Under the pieces are notes generated by a model that saw only the letters and a list, made by a program, of their open reading frames with translations, was not told the DNA's origin and searched no databases. Shown piece by piece: positions 1-8,138 of a stretch of 33,157 bases of DNA. Numbering within the stretch: position 1 is the first letter of the stretch; every line of letters starts with the position of its first letter. This stretch comes from Candidatus Nitrosocosmicus sp. Its GTDB lineage: Archaea; Thermoproteota; Nitrososphaeria; Nitrososphaerales; Nitrososphaeraceae. Where the stretch lies: contig JAICXY010000034.1 of the NCBI GenBank assembly GCA_025934495.1, positions 1 through 33,157 of the forward strand. The letters run 5' to 3'. The translations under genes were made by a program, and so were the position numbers.

Positions 1-905
1 ACCACCTTCTTACCTCTATCAAATTTAATTTAGGAGATCTAGTTGGAAGAAACACCAACTGTATTCGCGGATAACATTTGGTTATTGTTTGTTTTACCTT
101 GTTTGATTTGTGTACTGATACGTTATCTAAAACCAGAAATATTTGTTTTACACTGGAATCATATTTCTGATCAATCCGGTTGACAAAATCCAAGAATTGC
201 TTTCCGGTTTTATGTTTGTAGCCATGTGTGTCCACATCTGGTTATTTGTATAATCATAGACACCAAACACATTTAGAATTCCCTTGGTTTTTTGAGCCTT
301 ACTAACTTTAGACTGTATTATGGATGACCAAGAAGAGGTACCACCGTAAGTTTTGGCTACTATATACTATCGGTCCCTCCTTCTCATCTTCATAAAGAAG
401 GATGAATTCGGATGATGGATTTGCGTACCTTAACTCTTTAATCCTCTTTTTTTCAAACTATTCTGGGTCAGTGCTGTTTCCTAATGTAATCTTTGACTGT
501 CTCTATATCTTATCCTGTGTTTAGGAGAATATTTCATATTTCGGTGGGACTTATAGAGTCCACTAGTTTTAATTCCTTGGATACATACATATCCTGCAAG
601 TACTTAGAGACCATGTGGAAAATGGTAATCCACCATAACCGTCTCTTGGATTTCTGGTTGTTGCTATTTCTATAATCTTTTTCTCGATCTATGAAGTTAT
701 CTTGAATGATTTATGTTTGTGAATTTTAGAAGCGATTCCCTCAATGCCCTGTTCATTGAATCGATCGATGTATCCATTTTCTTATGTTGATGTCATGATG
801 ATGATTGGTAGTGGCCTTCTTCCTTATTTCAGGAACCGGTTATCTTTTATCCCTAAATAGGATAATCTTTGCACTATAACTGGATTCTTTATCATTTCAC
901 TCCAT
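1..905 (-). pseudogene. Decayed IS630-family transposase (copy A), runs off left edge
   Basis: The reverse strand reads as an IS630/Tc1-type (DDE_3) transposase only when frames are joined. The N-terminal helix-turn-helix part is at about 905-720 (AKIILFRDK, then DINIRKWI and DRFNEQGIEGIASK). The catalytic core follows at about 400-230 (YEDEKEGP, AKTYGGTSSWSS, ILNVFGVYDYTN), then LVLDNVSVHKSN at about 140-110 and LPTRSPKLNLIE near 45-15, which is the typical end of the DDE domain. Several frameshifts and stops break it, so it is not functional. It is a clear relative of the plus-strand copy at 2851-3710 but is less deleted internally. The last part of the gene lies outside the window. Terminal inverted repeats were not identified. 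Confidence 0.8.
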
Positions 906-1132
906 CATTTTATATAACCGGTTTCTATCATCATCTGGGACAAATCTGAGGAAAGTATTATCCCTCAAAACAACAATAACACTAGAAGGTAAGAAGCTAA
1001 AGGTGTTGTGACATGATCTAAACAAGTAGGGTTAGTTTACAGATGGATATAGCCTATAGTTTACATAACTGTTAACAGAGACCATCTTTGTTATTGCAAT
1101 GTTCAAATAGTACATAGATTTTCCTCATTATT

Positions 1133-1339
1133 GTGAATCAGATCAGAATTTTTACAGCAAGTAATCAAATATCTGTTATGGAAGAGGTAAACGAGTTTCT
1201 CAAAGACCTAGAACAAAATAAATTAATTGATATAAAGTATTCCATGGTAGTTAAAGGAAATGAAATATTTTATTCGGCTATGATGATGTATGAAGAAGAT
1301 GAAAATAATGATGATGTAAACTTTGATACCTTAGAATAA
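1133..1339 (+). CDS. Small acidic protein resembling Cse60 family
   Basis: A 68-residue protein starting at GTG; no in-frame ATG gives a longer reading. It begins with a beta-strand (IRIFTASN), continues with an amphipathic helix containing EEVNEFLKDLE, then IIDIKY-like strand residues and a strand around IFYSAMMMYEE, and ends in an acidic tail rich in Asp, Glu and Asn. This strand-helix-strand-strand order and the spacing resemble the small Cse60 proteins named from Bacillus sporulation genes, which also occur in many non-sporulating prokaryotes; their function is unknown. No enzymatic motif is visible. It stands alone between two decayed IS630 copies. Assignment to the family rests on pattern memory, so treat the name as tentative; that the ORF is coding is more secure. 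Confidence 0.6.
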   Translation: MNQIRIFTASNQISVMEEVNEFLKDLEQNKLIDIKYSMVVKGNEIFYSAMMMYEEDENNDDVNFDTLE

Positions 1340-1622
1340 TCAAATATATTCTATAACAAACAATAAGTTGTATTTTATAGGAGATCATTCTCCATTTAGA
1401 ATGCTTAAAAAAGAATCAAAATTGAAAATTTAAAAATCCATTCGATTACGATGTTTTAAATAAAATTTTTATAATCCGAATCTTTTATTATAAATGGAGC
1501 CTGTTCTTTTTTCTATTTTATTGTATCCACTCTTATTACCGTCTAAAGGTAATACGCCGTTCTATTAAGGGGAGATGAGTATAATAAATTATGATATAGA
1601 TTAGGATAGGCGATTTTACTGA

Positions 1623-1946
1623 TTAAAGTTTCTCTTCTGTAAACACTACATCATATAGGCTGCCATCGGATTTTGCAATATTTAATATATCGTTCATACG
1701 GACTATTACTTTTGGATTATTTAGCATTTTTTCAAATACATCTCGACTTTTCCATTGAGCATAATTTACCACCTTTGTACCATCCAAACTTTTATGAATA
1801 TTTGCAGATATGAATCCCTCTTGTATATTCATTATTTGTTCTGTAGTTTCTACAAGCATATCAACAAGTCTTTGTTGATTTTGAGGCTCGACAGTAAAAA
1901 TATTTATCAAAGTTACAATATTCCTGTTTTTCTGTATGGAGGTCAT
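1623..1946 (-). CDS. Antibiotic biosynthesis monooxygenase (ABM) domain protein
   Basis: A 107-residue single-domain protein. The order strand (IVTLINIFTVEPQNQQRLVDML), helix (ETTEQIMN), the GFISANIHKSLDGTKVVNYAQW core and a following helix (SRDVFEKMLNNP) is characteristic of the ferredoxin-like ABM fold (dimeric alpha-beta barrel). The phrase around NYAQWKS corresponds to the conserved N-x-x-x-W strand seen in the family. Members include quinol and haem-degrading monooxygenases and many proteins of unknown substrate, so the reaction cannot be stated. No signal peptide; predicted cytoplasmic. The ATG is supported by a TATA-like element about 20-28 nt upstream (1961-1974), implying a leaderless transcript. 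Single gene, not in an operon. Confidence 0.82.
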   Translation of the reverse strand: MTSIQKNRNIVTLINIFTVEPQNQQRLVDMLVETTEQIMNIQEGFISANIHKSLDGTKVVNYAQWKSRDVFEKMLNNPKVIVRMNDILNIAKSDGSLYDVVFTEEKL

Positions 1947-1960
1947 ATTTGTATTACAAA

Positions 1961-1974
1961 GTAATATTATATTT
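1961..1974 (-). promoter_or_regulatory. TATA box of the ABM-domain gene
   Basis: On the minus strand this reads AAATATAATATTAC, about 15-28 nt before the ATG at 1946. This is the spacing expected of an archaeal TATA element driving a leaderless or nearly leaderless mRNA. Confidence 0.5.
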
Positions 1975-2215
1975 CAAAAATAAAAAGATATAATCAAATA
2001 TGAAATTATTTCCCATTATTTTTTTTCGAATGGAAAGATTGGATGAATTATTGCATTCCGTTAAAGATGTTTTCAAATAATCTATATCTTTTAAGATAAA
2101 GTTGCCATTTACCATTGTCACTAAAAGAATATTTGAGAGAAATTTTTGAAACAATGGTAATGAACGCATATTTTTAATATAAACAGTTTAATACTCCAGC
2201 AGGTTTTATTAAAAG

Positions 2216-2581
2216 TTGTCTCAATACTCAATAAATATATCCAAATGCTTAGCAAATTGGGGAAAAAAAAGTCAAGAATGCAATGGTAATAGGCATTGTC
2301 TTGAAGAACATGCAAAAGAATTAAGAGAATGCCTGGACGCAGTCTTTCCGCCTTCAACGAGAACGGAATTTGAAAGCGACAAGACTAATTATATGATGTC
2401 TACAGTTTTCTTTCTCTCAAATAGATTGGCAAAAGCATTGATAGGAATATCAGAATATGATGAAGCGATGGAAGAATTTGAAAACATAGGAAAAGACAGT
2501 AGTCAAGACAATGACGATTATAAAATTATTTACGAAAATAAAAAGTCAGAAATAGATAAAATTTTAGCAAAGTATTTCTAA
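2216..2581 (+). CDS. Hypothetical protein with twin CX10C motif
   Basis: A 121-residue protein with a TTG start; a stop lies two codons upstream and the first in-frame ATG is around codon 62, so TTG is the only start that keeps the cysteine-rich part. Cysteines at 11, 22, 28 and 39 make two CX10C pairs separated by five residues, inside strongly helical sequence; this resembles the disulfide-linked helical hairpin of eukaryotic CHCH proteins (CX9C/CX10C). The second half (about 60-121) is helical and charged, with DEAMEEFENIGKD and KSEIDKILAKYF, suggesting a coiled coil. No signal peptide or membrane segment is seen, so the cysteines could equally bind metal. Codon use looks coding, and a nine-T run follows 50 nt after the stop. 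Function unknown. Confidence 0.6.
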   Translation: MSQYSINISKCLANWGKKSQECNGNRHCLEEHAKELRECLDAVFPPSTRTEFESDKTNYMMSTVFFLSNRLAKALIGISEYDEAMEEFENIGKDSSQDNDDYKIIYENKKSEIDKILAKYF

Positions 2582-2630
2582 TAATAAAAGAATATATAGA
2601 AATATCAACTTTTTGTCCCTAAAACCTTTA

Positions 2631-2639
2631 TTTTTTTTT
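2631..2639 (+). terminator. T-run terminator after the twin-CX10C gene
   Basis: Nine consecutive T residues 50 nt after the stop codon at 2581, the usual form of an archaeal oligo-T transcription terminator. No hairpin precedes it. Confidence 0.45.
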
Positions 2640-2850
2640 AAAAATTTTAATTAATGGATTTCAATTATTTATAGATTAAAAATTGATAACAGATCAAGGG
2701 CCATGTTAACAGTTCTGTAAAAGATATGTTATGTTTTTCCGTAAAATTAATGGTGATTAATTAGTTATTGTAATACATTTAGCTTGCAACTCTTTAGTAA
2801 TACTGTGAGGGATACATTCCTCATCAGAATACTTACTATTATGAAAAGAA

Positions 2851-3710
2851 TATTTTACACCTAAACCTTGAAGATAAAAAAATTGGATATATAGCTAAGA
2901 TAATCTTGCTTAAAGAGGAAAGGTACACAGTCTTTGAAATAAGAAAATAACAAATCATCTTCATGATAAAAACATAAGAAAATGGATACATCATCTATTC
3001 TATGAAAAAGGGATTGATGGCATCATATCACAAAAGCATAGTCATAAACAATACAAGTTTAATGATAATATGAAGAAAAAGATTGTTGATATAACATCAT
3101 CAAATCCCAGATCTTATGGTTTGGGATTATCTACTTGATGGGCATTACGTGTGCTGGCAGCAGGCTTTCTTATGTATGACCTAAAAATGGTGGATAAGAT
3201 TAGTCATTCAGAAATAGGAAATATCTTTTTAAAGCTTCATCAGATTCTGTGTTACTGTATGTAGATGAGAAAGGACCAGCAACAGCAAAGACTCATGGTG
3301 GTACAACGTGGTCGTCGGTACAGGTAAGGCTGAGAAAGCTCAAAATAAGAGGACTGTTAAATGTGTTTGGCGTCTATGACCATACAAATGATAAGACGCA
3401 TGTACATTGTTATAGAGATAAGACGGCAATGCAGTTTTAGATTTTCTAAAAAGAATAGATAAAAGATATGATAAGAAGATTCAAAATATCTTCTTGTACT
3501 CGATAACGCTTTAATATATAGATCAAATAGAGTAAAGAAAGACAAGAACACCCGATCTTAATTTAATCAAAGTAGAAGATGGTCATGGTTAAAAAGGCAG
3601 ACTGCAATCAATAATTCTATATTCAAAGATGACCAAGAAATAGGACGAGCAACAGTTAGCAAGTGAAAGAACATATATAATAAAAAAACACCGCAGAGCA
3701 ATCACAAATA
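2851..3710 (+). pseudogene. Decayed IS630-family transposase (copy B) with internal deletion
   Basis: Joining frames gives an IS630-type transposase: IAKIILLKEERYTVFEI near 2890-2935, KNIRKWIHHL and GIDGIISQKHSHKQYKF (about 2970-3060), NPRSYGLGLST, then SEIGNIFLKLHQI at about 3205-3245. The reading then jumps straight to YVDEKGPATAKTHGG (from 3258), so the segment between the N-terminal domain and the first catalytic Asp is deleted. The longest remaining open stretch, 3249-3440, covers the first DDE aspartate and NVFGVYDHTND. The final part, PDLNLIKV followed by RWSWLKRQTAINN, lies near 3550-3610 in shifted frames, with a stop after RATVSK. Clearly inactive. It is inverted relative to copy A at the left edge. 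Confidence 0.85.
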
Positions 3711-4142
3711 TTTTACAAGAGGATGTGCCTTTGTGTATACATACACAGCTGTTAACCTAACAAAATAAAAAGATGATAACAAGTTTCTATTAAAAGAAAA
3801 GTACATTAAAAATGAATTTATCCGCAAATAGATAGATATAATAAAGGATATGGAAAAAATTATTTTTGTTTAATTAAAATAGGATATTAGGAAAGTACAG
3901 GCAGATAGAAGATGGACTTTAATAAAGTAATGACTAATTTTCTTAAAGAAAAATCACGTGATAGGCATAATAACATTATCTGCACTTTTGAATTTATGAC
4001 CAAGTAACAAAAAATGTTTGTATCAAACTGTAAACTGTTAATGAATCAAAATAATTAATACTGTGGAAAACAAACTTTTGTTTTAATCCAATACAAATAC
4101 AAAAAAAATATCCATCATGGAATTGCAACTTATTTTATAATT
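3711..4142. other. Intergenic, IS tail and AT-rich spacer
   Basis: No supportable ORF. The first part may be the 3' margin of the IS630 remnant. An A8 run at 4101-4108 is the oligo-T terminator of the minus-strand gene ending at 4143. Confidence 0.5.
4101..4108 (-). terminator. Oligo-T terminator of the ZIP operon
   Basis: On the minus strand this is T8, about 35 nt past the stop of the membrane-anchored amidotransferase-like gene. It is typical of archaeal T-rich termination. Confidence 0.45.
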
Positions 4143-5162
4143 TTACAAATAATTTTCAATTATTTTCGTAAATACAAGGTTAAAATTTTCATTTTGTATA
4201 ATATCATCTGAGTAAATTCCAAAAGCAATAACTTTGCCTTTCCCATAATTTAATCCATACATAGATATAGCAACGTTTGATTTTGGTGCACTTGGTAATT
4301 CAACAGGATTATAATTAAATAAGATTACATCTTTTGGATTTGTAATATATTGTTCCTCATGAGGCAAATAACCGAACGGATTATCTCTAAATGTTTTAAT
4401 GCAGATATAACATAAATAGTTGCTGCCAACCCAAGTCTGAGTTTCAGATTTCCATCTTTCGGCAATACTTTTCCATGCGGTTTTGCCATTATATGCCCAA
4501 CCGTGACCTTTCACCAAAGAAATAGTATTGTTATTCCCAAAGTATTTGACCTCAGCATAAAAGACATTACCATCTAAAAGAATCATAGTACCGCCATTTG
4601 ATACAAATTGTTTTAGATTATCATATTCTTTTTGAGTTACATATTCCTGATGGCCAAGAACCAATACATTATATAAATTTGATTGATGTTTGCCAAATAT
4701 TTTACCATTATTTACATCTGTATCTGTAAGTATATTTACTTGAGTTCGGTTTGAAACTGCCTTTACATCTCTAATTAAATGAACCAATGCAAAAACATTG
4801 TGTATAGTACCACTTTGGCGGTTTGATAACTTGCTATTTAAAAGGCCAAGATCTTTTGTTACATTAGCTTTGGACGATATATGTGTATATTTAACATAGA
4901 ATACATAGAATTTATTATTATAAGCTGCATCGGTAAAAGTGGGTTTAACAAACCCTATTTTCATTTGATTGAAATGATTGGCAGGAATCAAGTATTTTAA
5001 TTTTGAAAAAAAGGTTGTCGATGATAAATTGGATTGTACAGAAGAAGAAGAGGATACCGGCCATGTAAAAAAGATTGAAACAACTATACATATTATTATA
5101 ATTAATATAATTATAAAAAATTGAGTATTTTTTATATTGAAATTTTGCCTTGAAAAATGCAT
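4143..5162 (-). CDS. Membrane-anchored amidotransferase-like (DMFase-C-like) protein
   Basis: A 339-residue protein with one hydrophobic segment at about 13-34, followed by a Ser-rich linker, so the rest is probably outside the membrane. The core at about 163-205 (YNVLVLGHQEYVT, then FVSNGGTMILLDGN and a FYAEV strand) matches the class I glutamine-amidotransferase-like Rossmann fold found in the C-terminal part of N,N-dimethylformamidase beta-subunit-like proteins, where GH-x-E-Y and the GG-x4-L-x-GN turn are hallmarks. The C-terminus (YGKGKVIAFGIYSDD) also fits that fold. No nucleophilic Cys is seen at the usual elbow, so catalysis is uncertain; it may act in binding. The start lies 12 nt after the stop of the ZIP transporter gene, so both are probably one transcript. 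Substrate unknown. Confidence 0.62.
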   Translation of the reverse strand: MHFSRQNFNIKNTQFFIIILIIIICIVVSIFFTWPVSSSSSVQSNLSSTTFFSKLKYLIPANHFNQMKIGFVKPTFTDAAYNNKFYVFYVKYTHISSKANVTKDLGLLNSKLSNRQSGTIHNVFALVHLIRDVKAVSNRTQVNILTDTDVNNGKIFGKHQSNLYNVLVLGHQEYVTQKEYDNLKQFVSNGGTMILLDGNVFYAEVKYFGNNNTISLVKGHGWAYNGKTAWKSIAERWKSETQTWVGSNYLCYICIKTFRDNPFGYLPHEEQYITNPKDVILFNYNPVELPSAPKSNVAISMYGLNYGKGKVIAFGIYSDDIIQNENFNLVFTKIIENYL

Positions 5163-5174
5163 AAATATGCGCTT

Positions 5175-6098
5175 TTATGCTCCGCCAAGTGTAACAATTA
5201 AATCAGTAACAAATCCAATACATAGTCCCACAAAAATTCCACACATTAATATGTTATTTGTAGCTAATTTTCGCCCAGAATTGTACATCAACATTGAAAC
5301 ATAAACTAATGCTCCACCTGCAATAGATAAAAACAGTATATACGCTACGTTTGAAATCCATAGACTTCCTATAACAGTACCTAAAAATGTAGGGCCACCC
5401 CCAATCAATCCCAGTAGTAATATAAATCGGATCTTAGGTTTTTTACTCAATCCTGTAAGCGGTCCAGCTATTCCAAAGCCTTCAGTAGCATTATGGGATC
5501 CAAATCCAATAATTAAAAGTAACGCCAACCCTATTGCTCCCGATACAAAAGATTGTCCGATAGCCAGTCCTTCACTAAAGTTGTGAAAGCCAATACCAAT
5601 TGCAATCATCATAGAAAGTTTATAAGCATAGGTTTCATGGACTAATTGTTGTTTTAATCCACCACTGTTACCTACACCTATATCTTTAATTGTTGTAAAA
5701 TCTGGCTGCCTTTCATCATGGATGGCCAAATTACCATCTTCTTTTTTTGAGTTGGAAATAAAAGAAGGCGGATTTTGTTGTTTCATGTATCGACTTTCAT
5801 AAAATACCAATCCCAAAAGACCTATTGCAAGTCCTCCAAACATTGCAAGTATATTAAATAAGGCTTCATAGATACTGGGTGATTTGCCTGCAAATACTGC
5901 CTTTACAGAGTCCGCTGTTGGTTCCCATGCATGACTAAATACATCAACTATAAGAAATACTAAAATTCCAATTGCGATAGCATTAAGAAATCCTTTTTTC
6001 TTCAGACTTGTGTTCTGTAATACAGCTAAAGGCAAGCCTAAAAATATGGTAAATCCAGCAATAGATCCTAATATCAAAAGTTGATAATAGTCCATCAT
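5175..6098 (-). CDS. ZIP family divalent metal transporter
   Basis: A 307-residue integral membrane protein of the ZIP family, which moves Zn2+, Fe2+ or Mn2+ towards the cytoplasm. About eight hydrophobic segments are visible. The family signature is clear: HNFSEG at 172-177 (TM4) and HNATEG at 202-207 (TM5) supply the His, Asn and Glu residues of the binuclear metal centre. Between TM3 and TM4 lies a hydrophilic loop of about 50 residues (105-155), poor in His compared with many ZIPs. Two Met codons open the ORF; either may start it. The upstream region holds a TATA box and a DtxR-like palindrome (6260-6289), suggesting repression by a metal-loaded regulator. The amidotransferase-like gene follows 12 nt downstream. 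Metal specificity cannot be told from sequence. Confidence 0.9.
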   Translation of the reverse strand: MMDYYQLLILGSIAGFTIFLGLPLAVLQNTSLKKKGFLNAIAIGILVFLIVDVFSHAWEPTADSVKAVFAGKSPSIYEALFNILAMFGGLAIGLLGLVFYESRYMKQQNPPSFISNSKKEDGNLAIHDERQPDFTTIKDIGVGNSGGLKQQLVHETYAYKLSMMIAIGIGFHNFSEGLAIGQSFVSGAIGLALLLIIGFGSHNATEGFGIAGPLTGLSKKPKIRFILLLGLIGGGPTFLGTVIGSLWISNVAYILFLSIAGGALVYVSMLMYNSGRKLATNNILMCGIFVGLCIGFVTDLIVTLGGA

Positions 6099-6259
6099 AA
6101 GGATTTTTTCTCTCCAGTAGATACTACTTTATCATAATGAGTAAAACGATTTACAAAATTATATCCTATAGGTATTGAACATAATAAGGAAGAATGTATA
6201 TGGATCTTGTTATTTAGACCGTTATAATAAAATTTTAGGTACTGCATATATTAGTCTCT

Positions 6260-6279
6260 CCTAATTAGGCAGACCTAAT
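6260..6279 (-). promoter_or_regulatory. DtxR/IdeR-like operator in ZIP promoter
   Basis: Minus strand contains ATTAGGTCTGCCTAAT (6279-6264), a perfect 6+4+6 inverted repeat, overlapping a second perfect palindrome CCTAATTAGG (6269-6260). The half-site TTAGG and the TTAGGTNNGCCTAA core are those of DtxR/IdeR-family metal-dependent repressors. It begins two bases downstream of the TATA box and covers the expected transcription start, a position where bound repressor would block initiation. Regulator identity is inference; none is encoded in the window. Confidence 0.6.
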
Positions 6280-6281
6280 AG

Positions 6282-6289
6282 TATTTAAA
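6282..6289 (-). promoter_or_regulatory. TATA box of ZIP operon
   Basis: Minus-strand TTTAAATA. The predicted transcription start is about 25 nt downstream, near 6258, inside the palindromic operator. That would leave a 5' leader of about 160 nt before the ZIP start codon, unusually long for this organism's otherwise leaderless genes. Confidence 0.55.
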
Positions 6290-6299
6290 CACTATTTTC

Positions 6300-6650
6300 A
6301 ATAGACAAAATTTTAGATGACATCTACAGAATGATAATTTGAAGATCATTATCGACTAATAATAAATTCACCTGCTGATGTGTAAGTAGAAACTAAAATA
6401 TAAAATTCACAATTTTTTGCTCTACAATCCCACCTTTTTGTGTTCATATATTTTGCATAATCTAGAATTATTCTTTCATGACCATTAGTTCATAACCATT
6501 TTGCCTCTTTTATGTTTCATATGTACTTTTGTATAACTAGTTATTACATAAACTATCTAGATTATACCAATCTTCTAAAGAGATAATAAAGAAACTTTTA
6601 AAGCATCTCGAGAGTACGTCGATATTTTATTGCTAATATATATATATCCT
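6300..6650. other. Intergenic spacer, nothing recognised
   Basis: AT-rich with many stops in all frames; no RNA gene or transposase similarity seen. Confidence 0.4.
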
Positions 6651-6839
6651 TCATACACAGGGCCTCTTAAAGATAAAAAAACGGTTTCTAAGAAATCCAT
6701 CTGCTTGAATACTTTCTTCTATTCTTCTCCATTTTAGCAGATCCTTTGACGGGGAATAAACTACTCGATATCTCATGCTATTGTTTTTAATCAAGATGAT
6801 TGTAGAATCCTTTCTAATCTTTATTTCAGATCTAATCAT
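6651..6839 (-). CDS. Possible small basic hypothetical protein
   Basis: A 62-residue ORF with ATG start, rich in Lys, Arg and Ile (RSEIKIRKDSTIILIKNN, then RYRVVYSPSKDLLKWRRIEE). The alternation of charged and hydrophobic residues looks like a small beta-sheet protein and codon use is not obviously random, but no family is recognised and it sits alone in a long spacer. It could be a chance ORF or the end of an older gene. Confidence 0.3.
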   Translation of the reverse strand: MIRSEIKIRKDSTIILIKNNSMRYRVVYSPSKDLLKWRRIEESIQADGFLRNRFFIFKRPCV

Positions 6840-7414
6840 TTTATTTTGAATAAGATATTTGAATTCTCATTACTATAATAGATACCACCATATCAAGCTA
6901 ATTTGAATTTAAATCATACAACTAGTTATATAATATAGTAAAAAAAAATTTTTTAATCAAAAAAACTATTATTTGCACTCGAAAAAAGTTTGCAAAAGAT
7001 ATTAATAAAGATAAAAAAAGAAGTGAAACTTACATATTTTTTCTTGGCAGTAATCATTACTATAGCCATAACAAACTGTATTATTATTTTCGCCAACCCA
7101 GAAGATAAAATAATTTAGAATATGTAATAAATAAAGTCACATCTAAATATGCAAGATCTATGGTATAATTTTTATTTTCCAATAATATATGTGTAATAAG
7201 GATAAGATAAAGCCATCATACAATTCTTATAAATTATGAGAAATACAAATGCAGCATATTCGCAATATAATACAACCAAACAATATGAATAACAAATATA
7301 AAATATACAAAAAATCACTGTTTTCATAATTAGATTAGTACGATTTGCAAATTATTTGGACCAGCAATTCAACAAATCAAAATAAAAGAAAAGTACAATG
7401 CGATATATAGATAC
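6840..7414. other. Intergenic spacer, nothing recognised
   Basis: About 570 nt of AT-rich sequence without a supportable ORF. The right end carries the promoter of the winged-helix gene. Confidence 0.4.
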
Positions 7415-7422
7415 TTAAATAT
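7415..7422 (+). promoter_or_regulatory. TATA box of winged-helix gene
   Basis: TTAAATAT, 23-30 nt before the ATG at 7445. It implies a leaderless transcript. Confidence 0.5.
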
Positions 7423-7444
7423 ATTATGTCAAATAAGTAATGTT

Positions 7445-7708
7445 ATGAAGTATAGAAGTAGAACTGAGATAGTTGCCATGATACTTGAGGCAGCAAATGG
7501 TGGTTCCACCAAGACAAAAATTATGTATAAAGCCTTTCTTAGCTATAATCAATTAAGAGAATATCTTTCAATGCTAATAGAAAATAATTTGATAGAATAC
7601 TTAGAGGGATCTCCAGTATACAAAACGACTGAGAAAGGATTGATGTTCTTACAAAAGAATAATGAAATTGAAGGATTACTCAGTGTACAAACCATAAATC
7701 CAAAGTAA
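7445..7708 (+). CDS. Winged-helix DNA-binding protein (ArnR1-like HTH)
   Basis: An 87-residue protein consisting of one winged helix-turn-helix. Helix 1 is RTEIVAMILEAA, the turn is NGGSTKTKIMYKA, and the recognition helix is SYNQLREYLSMLIENNLIEY; the wing is SPVYKTTEKGLMFLQ. This arrangement (I-x-x-x-x-x-LSYxQLxxYLxxLxxxGLI, then YxTTEKGxxFL) is the hallmark of the archaeal HTH_45/ArnR1-like family, which is very abundant in Thaumarchaeota. Members are small dimeric transcription regulators; targets here are unknown. It is monocistronic with its own TATA box at 7415-7422. It lies more than 1.1 kb from the divergent ZIP promoter with a spacer between, so a link to metal control cannot be claimed. 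Confidence 0.88.
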   Translation: MKYRSRTEIVAMILEAANGGSTKTKIMYKAFLSYNQLREYLSMLIENNLIEYLEGSPVYKTTEKGLMFLQKNNEIEGLLSVQTINPK

Positions 7709-8138
7709 CATCTCGATAAAGACTTAACAAAAATTTCTCAGATTTATATTGTAAATATGAGATAGAGAGTATATTTTTCTTCTTTTATTTTAATAACATT
7801 TGATGGTCAATTCCATATCGAGAGATCCATAAAAATTGATTAGATTTTAAGTAGGCTAAAAATTATTGTTTTACTGATAAGTATAGTGATCGAATTACAT
7901 TAATTTAATTTGAAAAAGAAAAATAAATGAGAAAAACAATAAAAATATCTTTTACGACAGCAGTAAAATAGACAATATTTTATGAATAGCAAAAAGACAT
8001 GAAAAATATAATGTCTGGGAACAATATTTAAAATGTTTAACGTAGCAGATAATTTAAAAAAGTTAATGAATAGATCTCTTGCATAATTAAAAGCAATTTA
8101 CATCATCCACTGGATTTTGTATCTGTTTTAGTTTTGAT
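7709..8138. other. Intergenic spacer, nothing recognised
   Basis: No ORF with protein-like composition. A T-rich stretch at about 7771-7791 may end transcription of the winged-helix gene. Confidence 0.4.

Noticed and set aside
493-675. 60-codon plus-strand ORF
   Set aside because: It lies antisense to the IS630 copy A reading and has no independent support.
1954-2169. 71-codon minus-strand ORF between the ABM gene and the twin-CX10C gene
   Set aside because: It overlaps the ABM promoter, has no recognisable protein pattern and ends in a hydrophobic low-complexity stretch; most likely chance.
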